This document shows positions 1-12,800 of a stretch of 64,000 nucleotides of DNA, in pieces. The notes beneath the pieces are model-generated. The model saw only the letters and a list, made by a program, of their open reading frames with translations. It had not been told where the DNA came from and ran no database searches. Source of the stretch: Tubiluchus corallicola (lineage: Eukaryota; Priapulida; Priapulimorpha; Priapulimorphida; Tubiluchidae); assembly GCA_030141605.1 (NCBI GenBank), contig JAQGDQ010000296.1, positions 62,001-126,000 on the forward strand, in the 5' to 3' direction. Within the stretch, counting starts at the first letter, position 1. Each line of letters opens with the position of its first letter. A program made the translations under genes and the position numbers.

Positions 1-112
1 CGACAGTAACATATCGTCTGACGACAGTCGCGATGATGGCAGGCATCCCGCTCTCGTCAAATTCCGGCAAGCGCATCAAGCTCGCAAAAATCTATGCTGC
101 TGCCGCCATTGA
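1..112 (+). other. GC-richer open stretch at the left edge, unidentified
   Basis: The first 112 bases are clearly richer in G+C and CpG than the DNA that follows. They are open in two forward frames; one ends at TGA 110-112 after a hydrophilic Asp/Ser/Arg-rich run (DSNISSDDSRDDGRHPALV). It could be the end of a gene or element outside the window. I recognise no family. Confidence 0.15.
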
Positions 113-163
113 TGTGTATATTCTTTACATTAATTTATTCATCACATGTAAATATGAAAATGT

Positions 164-245
164 GTGTGTATATAATGTAAATACGCATATAATGTAAATA
201 TGCACATATTGTAAATACGCATATAATGTAAATAGTGTAAATATG
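164..245. repeat. 17-bp minisatellite, about four copies
   Basis: Units of the form CGCATATAATGTAAATA follow one another at about 184-200, 201-217 and 218-234, with a diverged unit before. Open frames on both strands across it come from the repeat, not from genes. Confidence 0.75.
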
Positions 246-1189
246 ATTTCCTTGGCGGGCGCTACTGTTGTAAATAATGTAAATATGTGAACACGTATAA
301 ATAACCTCGATGATGTTGTAAATATTTTTGTGCAATTTATGTGTGTATTATCGAATTTGAGATTATTGCACGCATGTTCGAATGTATGCACATGTACTGA
401 TGTCTTTGATCGTGATGTATCGCATATGTATATTTGTACAGAATAAATATATAATCTTTTGAAGAAAAAAGATTCGTTTCAAGTTTGAAGTAATGTTTGT
501 TATTTTATTTTATTTTAAATGAAGTTTGGCAATGATGATGATGAGTATTTAAAAGAAATAAATAAGCATTTTTTAAAAGCAAGTAACATTACGAGCATGA
601 ACACATGTGCAAAAGCTGGTGGATAAAATAGATTACAACATGCGTTACTAATCAAATAAATAAATAATCACAAAAGCCGTTGATTAAAATACATTACACC
701 TTACGTTAGTAAGCAAATAAATATTCATTATTTACACGAGATGATCGTCGGAAAATTTTAATGGGTACACTCGCGCATGCGCTTCTACGGGCATAGCTAG
801 ATAAAAAGTTCAGACAAAGGTGCGCATAAACGCCAACAAAAACATCACATCAACATGTTGAAATCATTTGTTGAATGAGACGAGCACATGGTTTTGTTTG
901 TAAAGTGTGAGGAATTTAGTATAACATCACTTTGCATGTTTGTTTGAAGTTGGTAGTAGTGATGTGGATGTGGATGGGCATGAGGAAAATGAGTGTGCAA
1001 TGAAACTACCTGAATATGCATTCCCACCTTCTGCCTCATTCTCCCAGTCTCTCAATGATGTAGTATGGCTCGCGACATGAACAGTCCTTGCAGAATTTTC
1101 CGAGATGTTCACCGACCTCCCAAGGCGTACTGGATTAGTTCAACATCGCATTACTGTAACCACTTGGTTATCCCATCTGCAATATATTT

Positions 1190-1905
1190 GGTTGGTGCTA
1201 GCCCTGCTATGACGTGCTGGTCTTACACTTAAAATAAAGAAGTACAACTTCGCCCAAAATGAGACGAAATTTTTCGGATATGTTGTTTTAAAGAATTGCC
1301 TAAGTCCGGAGTTCGAGAAGATTCAAAAGATTCAGTGAACCCTCGTCCCCAGACCAAAAGACAAGTATGGACTTTCCTTGGTCTAATTACAGACGGTTTA
1401 TTCCGATGTTTACTTCTATTGTGTGCATTGCTTGAGAATAATGCACCTGTACGTGTTGACTGGAATGAAACGCGTGAATGCAGCTTTGTAGAACTGTGTA
1501 CAGCACTAAACTCAGACACGGTACTTGACTCCCTGATTTTTCGTAAAATTTCGTTTTTAACACCTGATGCTTCGCTTAGTGGTGTTGGTGGAGTGCTGAC
1601 ACAGGTTCAGAGTGAGTTAATTGAGGTGTCTGTTACACATGTGAACAGAAAGTTGACTACATTGTGAACGAAACTATAGTGTTGCGGAAGTTGTTGGCAA
1701 TAGTGTAAGTTGCGCTACTACTTAGAAGGCCATGAGTTTATAGTACGAACTAATCAACATAGTTTGCATTACGCATGAAAAGAAATAATCGTCGTCTTTT
1801 ACGTGGGTGTTTATTTTACAAGAATCCCACTTTGCTGTAAACATTATGGCTGGAAAAGATTATGTTGTAGCAGATTCTCTCGCGCCTATGAGTGAGTAAT
1901 TTCGA
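1190..1905 (+). pseudogene. Degenerate Ty3/gypsy pol fragment (RT thumb to RNase H)
   Basis: Conceptual translation in shifting frames shows AGLTLKIKKYNFAQNE and KFFGYVV (end of RT), TKRQVWTFLGLI (RT-RNase H connection), LTPDASLSGVGGVLTQVQSE (RNase H entry, normally TDAS), NYSVAE, YYLEGHEFIVRTNQHSL, and AGKDYVVADSLAP (end of RNase H). This is the standard Ty3/gypsy order. Several frameshifts and stops separate the pieces. No LTR, gag or integrase is recognised nearby. A weak match to the start of RT may lie at 1110-1190. Confidence 0.75.
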
Positions 1906-4583
1906 CCATTAAATCCCACTAATGATCAATTCTCTACCTAGTTAGAAATGTTTAATTTTTTGTTACATGAAACCAATTCAGTAAGTTGAATTACCAATAA
2001 TAAAATTTTGTTGTGGAATTAGTTTAATGTATTGGCAATGCTATCTATCAGTAGTAATAGGAAACACAGATCGTGATGTGTTGTTGTAATGTATAATTTT
2101 ATTGTAATTTACAAGTTTCTTTTTTGGGTTTTTAGTTTATTCCCCTATTTTAATGCCAGGATACAAGCATTTATGTTGTAAGCTTAAAATTGATTAAACA
2201 CTACTTGAATCATAATCATTTTATGAGTGAATGAATTCACAAAGATTTGTTGCTAACAACTGTGATCGAGTATTGTTTTTTCTCATTGACATTAGTTATT
2301 TTGTCTCATTATTGTGTTGTATATATACCATTATTTTTTTCATTGCTCTGACCTACTGTTAAAAGACTCTTGACGTCACTTTTAGTGAAAAAATTTGACG
2401 GATCAAGCTTTTGTAACGGAAGATGCTAGGTGACGCTCAGGCTTATTATAGGCCATGTTATGAAACTAGTTTCTAACTGTTATAATTCCATCATTAATTA
2501 TTTTCGATTTTCATAAAAAAGTTTAGTTAAACTATTTAATCATATAACGCTAGAAGCAAACATGTTTTGTAATCAGATTTTACCAGTATGTTCAATGTCA
2601 TTATTTGCTTATGTTTTATGCATTACTGTGTCATGTGAATGAAGCCACGTAGACGAAATTTTTGGCTGTTGAGTTCACGCAGGTATTCCATTCTAAGCCA
2701 TCGAGTTGTGCGGATGTTCTCATGTCATAAAATGATGGTCTAGTAGTTATAGTGTTTGCTTGCAGTAAAAAATCTGTCAACATGGTTATGATGGCATTGA
2801 TGGTTATGGTGGCACTTTAGTGGTTCCATCATAAGTGCACCACTCTATCACTTAATCACTTCTACGCTTTAGGTCAAACAAATGAACCATTTTACTGTGT
2901 TACTTTATAGGAAAAGACAGGCAAATGCAACACATAATTTAATGAAATAACTTTTGCTTTTTTAATATTACTATAGTACATATATTTACGGTTTATATAT
3001 ATATATATATATATATATAGTAATACTCGGTTTGGGGTGGCTGATTCGATAACTAATGTTTTTCGCCACCCCTTCCCATTTGTTTGGCTTTTTTTTATTT
3101 ATACCTATTTTTCTTTGTTGGGATGAAAAATAAATGATTTGATTTTATGATGGTTACTTGTTAACGATACTTGCCTTTTGCTGATGATATTTCTTAACAC
3201 TGATGATACATGCCAGCTGTCGACGATACCTATTGCAGGTGATACCTACCGGTATGTGTATTTACCTGACGTTGATAATCCTTACCTTCTGTTGTTGTTG
3301 TTATTGCTTCCATACTGTGGTTACGAAGTTGATGATCCTTATACCTTATAACGAGTGCAAGAGGACGAACGCAATACTGTTTTGGTGTCTTATGAGTGGA
3401 GGAGAGAACATAATCAGGAGTCACCAAAGTTTAGTGATGTAATTTGGTGCAAGAAGAAGTCGAGTGGCCAACCGTTCAATGGTGGTGCACCATTTCCCGA
3501 CAAAGCCTGCTGGCGAGGAGCCAGAGAGGTCTTGTTGATGGGTGCAGGAGAAAATCGCCTGGTGATGCCGAGACAGGGCTGGTGAAAGAACGTTGTTGTT
3601 CTTTTTTATCTGTGTCGGCTTAATCACTGTTATTTATATTTACCTTGCAACGTATTCGAGATGTTCATTAAATTGTTATAGTGCATTATTTTGTTAATTC
3701 AGTAGTTTTGCTCAGTGTTTTTGTTTTCGACTAAGTGTTTTATTTTAAGGGCTACACTTAAGTACGGACATTTACAGTAGAAAATTAGTCTACATCGTCA
3801 CAATTATAGCAATTGTCACAAGGTGCATTTTCCAGAAATCGTCTCAAAACGAAAAATAGACACGATTTGAACACTCCTAAGTCCTATCTCGCTCATAACG
3901 GCTGTGTTAGTTAGTCCGTCAAATAAGCCCATCACCTAATGGCAATCAAAATTTGCCATGTATTTCTTTTTCTCAGAAATCATTTTTCATTACTTTATTT
4001 ATTTTAACAGTAATAATCTTGAATCAGTAACGTTAGGTTTATCTAGATTTTAGCCAATTTTTAGGAGTTGTGTGTCTTGAAGCTCCGCCCTTTGAATTGC
4101 AATCCACCCGAAGTATTACCCCGTCTGTGACCTAGCTTAAAAATTTTGCTAGCAAATAATTTCTAAAGAAATATTAGCAATGTTTTACGGACCAAAAAAG
4201 TTTGTAAATATTTAAGTAGTTGTCTTACACGCTTGGCGTCAAAGATCGGTATTGACGCTGATGCTGTGCATCAAATCGACTTTTTACACATGAAAAATTA
4301 TAAAATCATCAGAAGGCATGCATTTATTCTGTGAACTGCGTTACTTTACTCAATTAGGTCTCCAAGACTTAAAATAGGCCATTTCTACAGTAAAGAACGA
4401 TAAATTTCAGTCGGCTAACACGCAGTATAACACACATTTTCCTTACATTAAATAAATGGACGTCAGTGCACCGGCAATAGTGAACCTACCGCACTGAAAT
4501 CAATATTATAATCAAAGGTCAAAAATTTGATATCTGCTTATAGTAGACAGATAGCCATTCAAACACAGAAACGAACAGGTACT

Positions 4584-4633
4584 AGCGACTTCGTGACAAA
4601 ATGATACAAGCGACTTCGTGACAAAATGATACA
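4584..4633. repeat. Perfect 25-bp tandem duplication
   Basis: AGCGACTTCGTGACAAAATG plus ATACA occurs twice back to back (4584-4608 and 4609-4633) without a mismatch. Confidence 0.9.
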
Positions 4634-6097
4634 CGTCATCATACAACTATATAAATAAACAGGCTTGGGGTGCTTTTGCACACCATTTCCGGTGACTAGC
4701 GCCAGTCCTAACAGTCGTACTACACAGTATACATCAAGCAATGTATAAATGAAATTTCGTGTTTTATGCATTGTATAAAAATCGGTTGTCACTACTACCA
4801 CAGAGAAAGGCAGATTGAGGAAGGACAAGGTGTCCTGTGCATGTCATAACATCTTCTCTTTATGGGTTAAGTTGATTCTATTCCTATTGTAATTGAACAA
4901 AAAGTCAAAACAATTAACTTGTAAAATTTTTGTAGTCAATTTCACTACTAAAGAATTATTCATCTATGAACATGATTAAGAGCATGGCATTACAGACAAT
5001 CTTGATCAATATCAATTTGTGCAATTAAATTAATAGGTATAACGTAACTGTAAAAACACCACACTATCAGTTCTAATGTCAGAACATGGATTTCATAATA
5101 ATATTATATAAAAGAATACGGTAAATCAACAGTCACTATTATTATGAAAACCAATACCCACAGATAAAGATGTAGCATAATTAAAAACAGCATTACAATG
5201 GAATGATTAACACAAAAATCAATAAACATGGTTGGGCAATTTGCTTCACACTGTACGAGTTGGGGGAAAATGAGCTGCATTAAGTCTTTTCTTTCAAAGT
5301 GAGCACTTTACATACCACTAATTTGTCTTGGCACCAAATAACACTTTTGCTACATTATAAAATCTTTTGTAGAAACTGGACGGTGTAAGTTAAGAAGGCA
5401 GTTTAAAACAAAGAAATAAAAATTTCAGATCTACGAACTTAAATATTTAAAGAAGATAAAATTTGTTTGTAGGAATAACCACAGTGACATGTTTTTTTTC
5501 ATAGCTTTGTCATAACATGGCTAACAATCATACATTCATAAACATTAGCTAAAATCTAAACAATAAATTCTTAAAAATTTCTGGTAAATAACAAAGCTTT
5601 TTTTATATTATTCACATAACATGCATGGAATGCAACAGTTATATCAAAAACTTTACCTTTTCACAATCATTAATTTTCTACAGGAGGCATTGTACCATAA
5701 AACTGATAGGAACGGAAGCATTATTATCATTAAAATTTGATGAAAACTGTAATGTTTCACACAAATTCACGTACAAAGGATAAATGTTATGTATACACTG
5801 ATAAATTAAGAGTAAATTGTATTAGTTGAGATGCATGCCCAAAGTAAAAAAATCCTTTTAAATGAAAGATTAAAATTCTAATAGAACAAATTGCACCTGC
5901 ATACAGATCTTTCACTTCATAATAAGCTGAAGGTAAATTCTAGGAAGGTAAAGGTAACGGGACATGATAGAAAAATTTAAGACAATGTAAAGAAATATAA
6001 ATGTTTACAAATACATAACACAGATCTTTGATCTTTTTAAAATCTTTACATTACTGTAAGTTATTTTACTTTTGCCACACGAAGCCACTCTATGATC

Positions 6098-6103
6098 TTT
6101 ATT
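6098..6103 (-). terminator. Possible poly(A) signal of villin
   Basis: On the minus strand AATAAA occurs here, about 670 bases past the stop codon. It is the first exact hexamer I noticed downstream; an ATTAAA lies nearer, around 6320. Hexamers are common by chance in AT-rich DNA. Confidence 0.25.
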
Positions 6104-6770
6104 TAGGACCAAATTGTGCAAAAGTTAGCTTGAAAATTCTTTTTAACATATAATTTGATATATACACATTAAATACATGTAATCCAAACTGACAACCATT
6201 TGGCAAAAAATAAGAATGTGACTTGGATGTAAAGAGAAATTCTTAATCACGAAATAGTTAACACAATAAAACAGAGTCTTAACATATAAACTGCAAAATG
6301 AGAAAATGTAAAATATCAATTTAATAAAAATGCAATGAAAAATGTTTTAAAAATCTAGGTTACTAAAAGTAAGCTTCACAAATAATTGCGATTTAACAAA
6401 ATAAACTCCAATTATCAGTGCATGTGGAATGCTTAAATCCAGGTTACAATTACACAGATTAGATGAGAAAACTCAAATAAAGCTGTTCATAATTTTCTGC
6501 AGCAGAGAAGGAAATACTGATAAAAAACTAATATCCCTGATTTGCAAATCTAATTACATAAATGGCAAGTCTTACTACATAAAATCTAAGTCTAAAATTA
6601 TTGCAACATCAAATCAATAAAGACAAATATTTATAAAAATGCTTATACTATAATAAAAGGCCATTCTATTACTTAACCCTGTGCCATAAAACCACACTTA
6701 AAACATGTGCAACCGGAAATTAACCACATGATGATGCTACGTTACAGCTGATTTTTGCCCAGGAGAAAAG

Positions 6771-6884
6771 CTAAAACAATTTCACATCTTTCTTCATTTG
6801 ATTCTGTTTCCACTGTGGTTTGGAGGCAAATTCATTATAAGGCATTCCCATAACTCTTTCAAACTCCTCTTCAATTAAATGTAT
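6771..6884 (-). CDS. VIL1: Villin coding exon 23 (residues 784-820, C-terminal headpiece and stop)
   Basis: Encodes the 36-residue F-actin-binding headpiece subdomain, including [22 protein letters not shown] and the terminal KLF, then TAG (6773-6771). The conserved Trp, the Lys pair and the terminal Leu-Phe are present. The second core Phe of human HP35 is Met here. Confidence 0.97.
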   Translation of the reverse strand: MHLIEEEFERVMGMPYNEFASKPQWKQNQMKKDVKLF

Positions 6885-9800
6885 CTGCAACATCATTAAT
6901 TATTAAATTAGAAAAAGCAGTTTGTGCAAAGTTGGAATTATTTCAAAACTTGCCATAAGGACTATATTTACCTCAAAAGGGCCAAAAAATAAAGTGATCT
7001 GGCAGACATTCTGTACATTCTCAGTGCAACAGCTACAAAACTGGAATTATATTATACCATTCACACTTTTCTTATCAGTAACTTTTCTTGAACCTTGTAG
7101 TACATTTTTTTCATTCTGGATGTGCAGTTAAATTTCTCTGACATCTAAACAAATATCTAGTTCTACTGTTGCTTTTGGGGTGAATTTTTGCAAAATTTGG
7201 GACAGTGTTCTGTTGAAAATCTTATTGCCAGTCACATTTCTTCACACTAGCATCTCACACATTTCACTGTGATGAAAAACTCAAACACAGTTCTCAGTTT
7301 ATTTGTTTGTGTTTTCTCTAATTGAAAAATAAACCCTAAATGAGAAATGGATACAAATTATTTAATAAGTCACTGCCTAAACTGTGTGTGCGCGTGCGTG
7401 CATGCGTGTGTGCATATGTGCATGTGTGCGTGCATGTTTTCAAACAGTGTACTTAAAATATGAATTAAGAAGGAAGTAAAGCAAGCAACAGCTTTATTTG
7501 CCATAATAATATTTGGAATTATAACAAAACATTAAGACACTCAATCAGTGAAAGTTAAAAAAATACACTGTTGGAGGCAAATGCATCAGAGCAAAATTTT
7601 AAACTTAAACTTTACATATTCACAAACTGGCTGTCAGCAAGATTATATGGTTTAATATGGCTTAGAGTAAATGAACACTGCATCAGTGTGCACGTTATTT
7701 GTGTTGGTAAGTTGGATATTCAAATCTCTGTATCACTAATGCATTTAATTTGGTTTTGAATGTGGTAAGTGATTTGATACGCTTGATTTTCAGTGGTAGT
7801 GAGTTCCAGAGCTGGACGGATAGGCATTTTCTGCTACAGAGGTGTTTCAAGAGTGATTGTTTTTCTGGTTTGTTTCAAATTAAATGTTCTGACATTTAAT
7901 TCAGGATTTTAAGTAGTGCTAATTTGTTTTTTCTGAAAGGAATACTTGAATTTGTTTATATATTTGAAAATAAATAATAATATATGATAATCCTTATGTT
8001 CTTCTAAGACTGGGATTTTTAATCTGTTTCTTAATTCAACTATAGAACATACATTTTTATGTTTGGCTTGTACAGATGATTTGTGATATATATCTTAATA
8101 TCTTTGTGATATATACCTAATATACCTTAAGGCATAATTTTGTAACATTCTGTAGGCTGCTGTTTATTAAAATCAGTTGTCTAATTGATCCCAAAACATC
8201 TTGTATGGGCCACTCCTATTCAAATGTATATAAAAACTTTCGGCAATTGACTCAAATAACTCCACAAAATTGATTCAATAATAATAATGTGATTAAAATA
8301 AGACTAGCCAAACCACGCAATAGAATTTTGCACACAAACCAATAACAATCCACACCACACCACATACATCACACCACCCATACCATATCATGCCACCCAC
8401 ACTACGTCACTCATGCCATGTCACACCCACCACACCACATCCATCATAGCACCCACACCACACCACACACACACCATAACACTCGTACCACACCACCCAT
8501 AACATCACACAATGCCACCCAGCACCCAGGTCACACCCGCCACACCACACCACACCAATCACACCATACCACACCACACGACCCACACTATGCCGCACCA
8601 TATTACACCCACCACACCACTCACACAACACCATCCACAGCACCATACACCACACCACAACAACCCACATTACACAGACTACACTATACTATACCCACAC
8701 AACTAATATAATGATGATGATGATGATGACAATGACGGCACCTACAACAACAATGCCAACAACACAGCAGCATAGTGAGGCCATGAAAAACTTTTTGTTA
8801 CAAAGCTGAAACTGTATGCTAAGACAAAAGCTATTAGACCCATCCACCAAAATCAATAATGTATGTACATTCTACATAGTGTTTGCAAACTCTCCTTTTG
8901 ACAGTAATAGACTAACATTATAACATTTATATGATAACAGCCAACAGCAGCTTAATAAAATAAGCAAAAGTGCAATCAGAACACAATGGATGATGCCAGA
9001 ACAATGCAAACGTTACTGGAAGCTAAACTTAATCACTTGCCTAACGGTTAGCACTTGAAGCTCCAGCTGCCTTTCACAGGGGAAACACATTCATCAGCTC
9101 TTCATCAACTTTAGCTCAAGCACATCAGCTCTAGGTGTTTTGTGTGAATATGTGCAGCATAACTTTATGAACCAACTTCTTCGTGAAGAAATGAAGCAAC
9201 CGACTGTGCACGAATTTTTGTAATTTTAGTGTAAATAAACAGATGCACGAATTTTTGTACTTTTAGTGTACATAAACAGATCTGTGCAATTTTTTTCTTT
9301 TCTTTTTATTCTTTATATAAATTAGTATTTTTAAAACAATTGCAAGTGTTCTTAAATAATTGGACATAGGAATTTTTATATTAATCCTAACCGAATTGAA
9401 GTGAATGAATTCTAACTCATGACATTTTTTGACATTAAATAATTACTAAAATTTCTAAAATTCATTTAAAACTTTTGCAATGCATGCTAGGCTGATGAGT
9501 GATGACTCATACTTCTGTAGTAGTAATGCTACACCCGTCAGATAATAGATTCAGTTGATTAATTGGCTCAAAACATTTTCAACCCAAAGTGAATCTATTA
9601 AGTAGTGCCGTATGCATTTATATTTATATAATTTTCTTTTTTGTTTTTTTGGAGAGTGCACAGTCTTATAGAAAATGTAGTAAGACTAGTGTTTTTATAT
9701 TAATACTTGCAGTACACACAAAGTGCTGGCTGCCATCTTTGCACAGTATTACAGAAAATGTGGTAAGACTAGTGTTTTTATATTAGTATTTGCAGTACAT

Positions 9801-12800
9801 ACGCGGTGCTGGCTGCCATTTTTGTATAGAGGTTCTTAAATTGTTCATCCTGTGATAAGTTGTTGTCTACTTTGATTCCTAAACTTTACAAATTGAACTT
9901 GTTCTGTAGTTTCATTACCAATTTTTAATGTTACTGATGGCACAGTGTTACTCTGGTTAGTGGGAGATAATATCATGAATTCGGTTTACCATTATTCACT
10001 TTTAGTTGGTAGTAATTAAATGCTATGTTAATGCATGTATGTCTTCTTCTAAATATTGTTTTGTAACGTGTCATGAGCAGTTGCAAAATGTTGTGTTGTC
10101 GTCTGCATTTTATGTAATGTCTGCATATTGTGTATTGTGGTACTTAAGATATTGGTAATGTCTTTGCACTCTGTCATTGTTTCATTGTTAACTATAATTT
10201 CTTTTACAATGTTTGCTCATTTTTGTATTTATTTATTTATTACTTTGATAATTTTCCATTTTTTTATGTTTGTCACATTGTAGCACTGACTTTGTATTTA
10301 TTTTTTTAATTTTCTCGTCGTTGCACTGATTTCTCGTCCCTTTGTATTTACTAGAATTATTTTTGGTTTTATTTTTCAACCCGTTAGAAATGTAGAAATT
10401 ATTCTTTGTTATTTTAAGATAATCAAGTTTCTGGTTGGTCCAAATGCTACTTTGTTAGTTTTCTTGTGAGTTTTTCCTTTTTATATGGATGTAGATTATT
10501 CTATATTATTGGCGAGAATGTTTACTTGCGCAGCAATGATGTCTGTGTTATATATATATATGGGACTCCAGTTCATGTTAGCTAAATCAGACAGAAAAAT
10601 GTTTGTTGTGTTGAATGTAATCTCTAAAGGTTTTCCATTGGGATGTATTATTGTTGGTCAGCGATAGTTTTTCAAGAATTGCAAAAATAATTTTGTACCT
10701 CTCTACATGCAGGATCTACACCAGGTGGCAGCTCATCTATTGATTTGATCAGTTCCGAATAAGGATATTTGGCAATTTCTCCTCCTGCTGTTACATGACC
10801 AGCTTTCTGTAATGAAAAAGAACTTCTAAAGCATGATAAATTAGGTCTAACTAAAATACTACATTGATCAGCAATGTAAAACAAACATCTAAACATGCCA
10901 AATGATTTGCGAAATTAAAAACTGTCGTACATTTTGCCAAAAATGATCCCACGCTATAGATTGCAAATGTCTAATCACTGTCTTGCAATAAATTAGCCAA
11001 AATTTATCCTTGTCAGTGACACATAAGTACAGCATAGTCACTGCAGCAAAGACAGTAGTTACACTGTTTGAATAAAATATTGTATGCTAAACAGAATTTT
11101 TTTATTAATTTTTGCCAAATATGACTTACAAAAGTTAAATAAAGTCTACAGTGAATAAAGAAACAAAAAATATGTGAGTATGTTTCGTAAAAGTGCAAGC
11201 TGTAAAACCGGCATAACTCATACAGAGAGTATTTCATTTTGCAAGTGAAGAATGTTAGATAGGGCCGCCTTAACAGCATTACAGGGTCCCGGGCAAAGAA
11301 GTACACTGGGGACCCCACCTACAAAACAATCACAAGAATAAAAATGCAAAAAACTGTCAAAATTACCAACAAAATCAGCATTTAAACATTAAAAAAACAT
11401 ATGAGTTATAGTTACGTTAAAATATACAGTTTTAGTTACGTAGCTTGTGAGATCCGAACACATACATGCACGTGAGGTTGCAGGGGTGACCGTGACGTTA
11501 AATCGGAAGTGGATGCCAATGTCCACTTTTAACACAATAACAATTAGTTATAGTTTAGTACAGTACAGTACTTATTTATTGACAGCAAATCATAACATAC
11601 ATAAAATTGGCATGGGGCCCCCTATATGCTCATGATCTGATGTTAGAAATGTATGAAGGTACAACATGTCAAAGCCTATAATTTACTTCAGTGTCTCTGT
11701 AAAATCCGATCACATAAATAATTTTTAATGAAAAGCTGAATAGATTCATAAAATTTTGTTCAAAATGTCCAGTCAAACTTAGTAATGCATCGCAATCAAT
11801 AGTGTGTCAGATGCATTACACTTGCCTGTCTAATGCATTGTAATCATCACAAGCACTGTTAAAATCTGCAACCTGACGTGTTTGTCAAAAACATTCGTCA
11901 AAATGTTTAGGTAAAAGCTCGCATCTGTGAGACACCATTATCCTCATTGACAGTGAAAGGATGACAATGCCCAAAGAGTTACAGTAGAAGCCGAAGTTTG
12001 CATCCATAGTAACAGCACAAAGTGCACATGACAAAAAGTTGTTAAAAAATTCTTCATAAAAGTGCCAGTAAAACATGTAAACTTTGCAGCGGAAACCATA
12101 GCAGAGATGCGACTGGAAAACCTGACAGTGCATTAGGCACATGACATGTAAATATGATTGGAAAGTCAACTATCATGTGGGATGACAGCCTTAGTTGCAA
12201 TTTGCTATAACTCTGTATAAATAAATTCCGTTTATTTATTTCTAATGAAGCATCAACTCTAATGAAGTATTTGCGAAGGTAGGCTTGCTGTGATCAAGAC
12301 TAACAAGCACTATTCACCTACTGTAGCAAAGCTCACACCATATGTTTTGCAGAAGATAGGTGTTTATATTTTTATCTAAGTAATATTTATTTGAAATAAA
12401 CTTTTAAACAAAATATGTCACAACAGAAATACAATTCTCGAGCGATTGACCGCACGGTTCTTAGCAGCCATTTTTGTACGGCGTCCTACCTCCTAATGTT
12501 GCACGTTAAAAAATAGTGGTTCTCAAGGCACACTAGCGACATCTACATTAATATCTTTAGATAATTTTCTGTCCTGGCCCGCCTGGAGACTCAGTTGTAA
12601 TTGGAGTTCCGGTTAGGCCAGTTAGATGTCCATAATAATCCTAATAATGACCACCAAAAATTTGTGAAGTAGCATACAATGCAAGACACTTGCTTATTCT
12701 CAATTTGTTAAGCTATGAACACGCTGAACATGAACAAAGTCTAAAATTTGTTTGAAAAATCACCTTAACTATGGCAATCCCTGGATTGTCTTCCTGCAAC

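Larger units (their letters stand above)
1906..6770. other. Intergenic DNA, no gene recognised
   Basis: AT-rich sequence with a (TA)n tract at about 2993-3019, a weak repeat of TGATGATAC-like words at 3150-3340 and a GC-richer patch at 3420-3590 whose short open frame (from 3355) matches no family I know. The part nearest 6770 is probably the villin 3' UTR. Confidence 0.5.

Noticed and set aside
8407-8711. Overlapping open frames on both strands (His/Thr-rich and Trp/Val/Cys-rich)
   Set aside because: They are translations of the CCACA satellite. Open frames on both strands over the same simple repeat are not evidence of genes.
11885-12169. 94-codon minus frame as a possible transposase piece
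   Set aside because: Some resemblance in composition to hAT proteins, but no motif could be aligned with confidence.
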